In this document: in pieces, positions 4,786 through 5,850 of the stretch | Layout of the letters: the number at the start of each line of letters is the position of its first letter | Position numbering within the stretch: the stretch's first letter is position 1 | Assembly (NCBI GenBank): GCA_012516225.1 | Contig: JAAYWX010000106.1 | Coordinates: forward strand, 1-5,850 | Length of the DNA stretch: 5,850 nt | Direction: 5' to 3' | From: Clostridiales bacterium | GTDB lineage: Bacteria; Bacillota; Clostridia; Oscillospirales; Oscillospiraceae | Position numbers and translations under genes: made by a program | The notes under the pieces: model-generated | Databases searched by the model: none | The model's input: the letters and a program-made list of their open reading frames with translations, nothing else | What the model was told of the DNA's origin: nothing

Positions 4786-5736
4786 ATGGCTGAAAATTAT
4801 TCGGTTTTGCTTTCACATCTTGTGAAAGAACATAATATGCAAATAGTGCACACATCGGACGATTATGAAGAAGCACGGGTTTACAGCATGGCGGTCGGCA
4901 GGCCTGGACTTCAGTTTGCGGGGTTTTTTGAATATTTTGACCCCCGGCGTATGCTGGTGTCCGGCAAACAGGAGCATACTTATCTTGAAAGGCTGGGACC
5001 GGAACAAAGATATAAGTCTATAGAAGGGCTTATGGAAAAAAAGCCCTGCGCGCTTGTAATCTGCCACGAGGTGGAACCCTTTCCGGAGATAGTGGAGCTT
5101 GCCGACAAGCATAATGTTAATGTTTTTATGTCCGACATGGATACATCTGAGTTTATGGCCCAGCTTATAAGCTCTCTTCATATCCACCTTGCTCCGCGCA
5201 AAACTATCCACGGAGTTTTAGTGGAAGTATATGGAGAGGGATTGCTTATAACTGGTGACAGCGGTATAGGAAAGAGCGAAACGGCACTTGAGCTTATTAA
5301 GCGCGGGCACAGGTTGATTGCCGATGATGCCGTTGAGATAAGGAAGATTTCGCATGACAACCTTGTCGGAGAGGCGCCGCCCATGATCAGGCATTATATG
5401 GAGTTCCGAGGAATAGGAGTTATAAATGCCCGGTATATTTACGGAGTTGGCGCCGTAAAATCGTCACAGAAAATCCATCTTGTCGTCAAGCTTGAGAACT
5501 GGGAAGATTACAAGTCATACGACAGGCTCGGAGTGGAGTCCGAATATACCGATATACTGGGCGTTCAAGTTCCTTCTGTGACAATTCCTGTCCGCCCCGG
5601 AAGAAACCTTGCGGTTATACTTGAACTTGCGGCAATGAACAACCGGCAGAAAAAACTTGGATACAATGCTGCGGAGGATCTGGAGCGCCGTCATGACTTC
5701 GGTATTGACAATGACAGTATGTATTTTGAGGAATAG
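4786..5736 (+). CDS. hprK: HPr kinase/phosphorylase
   Basis: Bifunctional cytoplasmic enzyme that phosphorylates the PTS carrier HPr on Ser46 and removes that phosphate again; HPr-Ser-P with CcpA drives catabolite repression in Firmicutes. The 316 residues match the family length (about 310). After an N-terminal domain (about 1-130), the catalytic domain shows the conserved His in TIHGVLVEVYG (H142), the Walker A loop GDSGIGKSE (157-165), the acidic pair D180/D181 in LIADDAVEI, the family signature MEFRGIGVIN (205-214) and the C-terminal VRPGRNLAVILE (269-280) followed by AAMN. All key residues are present, so it should be active. The ATG at 4786 has TAAGGGTGAT (4771-4780), 5 nt upstream. No terminator follows; the next gene starts 76 nt later on the same strand, so co-transcription is likely. 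Confidence 0.98.
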   Translation: MAENYSVLLSHLVKEHNMQIVHTSDDYEEARVYSMAVGRPGLQFAGFFEYFDPRRMLVSGKQEHTYLERLGPEQRYKSIEGLMEKKPCALVICHEVEPFPEIVELADKHNVNVFMSDMDTSEFMAQLISSLHIHLAPRKTIHGVLVEVYGEGLLITGDSGIGKSETALELIKRGHRLIADDAVEIRKISHDNLVGEAPPMIRHYMEFRGIGVINARYIYGVGAVKSSQKIHLVVKLENWEDYKSYDRLGVESEYTDILGVQVPSVTIPVRPGRNLAVILELAAMNNRQKKLGYNAAEDLERRHDFGIDNDSMYFEE

Positions 5737-5812
5737 GGCGGATGCTGCCGCGGACGGATGTGTTTTATCTGGCCGTAAACTTTCGCCTTTCCTGTATTTT
5801 TAAGGGGTGCTT

Positions 5813-5850
5813 ATGTACGATTTTTGTATTCTTGCCAAAGAATTGAGAAC
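5813..5850 (+). CDS. Start of a gene cut by the right edge, probably MurB (UDP-N-acetylenolpyruvoylglucosamine reductase)
   Basis: Twelve codons are visible (MYDFCILAKELR) after ATG 5813-5815, with AAGGGG at 5802-5807 and 5 nt spacing. This is far too little to identify the product from sequence. The MurB suggestion rests on the gene order hprK-murB-rapZ-yvcK-whiA, which is common in Clostridia, and on a short amphipathic start compatible with that family. An alternative such as another member of that cluster cannot be excluded, so no symbol is assigned. Confidence 0.55.
   Translation, partial: MYDFCILAKELR

Noticed and set aside
4580..4876. 98-codon minus-strand frame across the rpmB-hprK gap
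   Set aside because: It overlaps the terminator and the start of hprK on the other strand, and has no family resemblance.
5742..5846. 34-codon plus-strand frame between hprK and the next gene
   Set aside because: It has a possible ribosome binding site in the hprK end (GAGGA, 9 nt away), but no recognisable composition, and it overlaps the better-supported start at 5813 in another frame.

Overview
The window is an ordinary chromosomal segment of a low-to-mid GC Gram-positive anaerobe, most likely class Clostridia (Firmicutes/Bacillota). Four things point there: the gene order hrcA-grpE-dnaK-dnaJ under a CIRCE operator, a DnaK lacking the NBD insertion typical of proteobacterial DnaK, a bifunctional-type HPr kinase/phosphorylase, and strong AGGAGG-type ribosome binding sites. 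The apparent hprK-to-murB order also fits Clostridia, perhaps the Oscillospirales/Ruminococcaceae side, but the family is only a guess. No mobile element, CRISPR array, tRNA or rRNA is visible.

Left part (1-4049, minus strand): the class I heat-shock operon, read from right to left. hrcA (repressor) overlaps grpE (nucleotide exchange factor) by 26 bp. dnaK (Hsp70) follows after 61 bp, and dnaJ (cut by the left edge) after a longer 261-bp gap that holds a strong 13-bp hairpin just past the dnaK stop. HrcA represses the operon; DnaK, DnaJ and GrpE form the chaperone cycle.

Middle (4050-4407): a 358-bp divergent control region. It carries a consensus -35/17-bp-spacer promoter reading left into hrcA and an elaborated HrcA operator. 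The operator consists of two overlapping CIRCE-like inverted repeats sharing 4 bp, forming one 50-nt symmetric structure, plus a further half-site that makes a 17-bp palindrome over the -10 box. A back-to-back promoter candidate and a better rpmB promoter read right.

Right part (4408-5850, plus strand): rpmB (zinc-type ribosomal protein L28), ended by an intrinsic terminator; then hprK (HPr kinase/phosphorylase, carbon catabolite control) from a probable promoter of its own; then the first 12 codons of another gene, probably murB by context.

No wholly new system is evident. The items most worth a second look are the tandem/overlapping CIRCE operator, a Cys/His-rich insert in the DnaK C-terminal tail, and the two plausible grpE starts.
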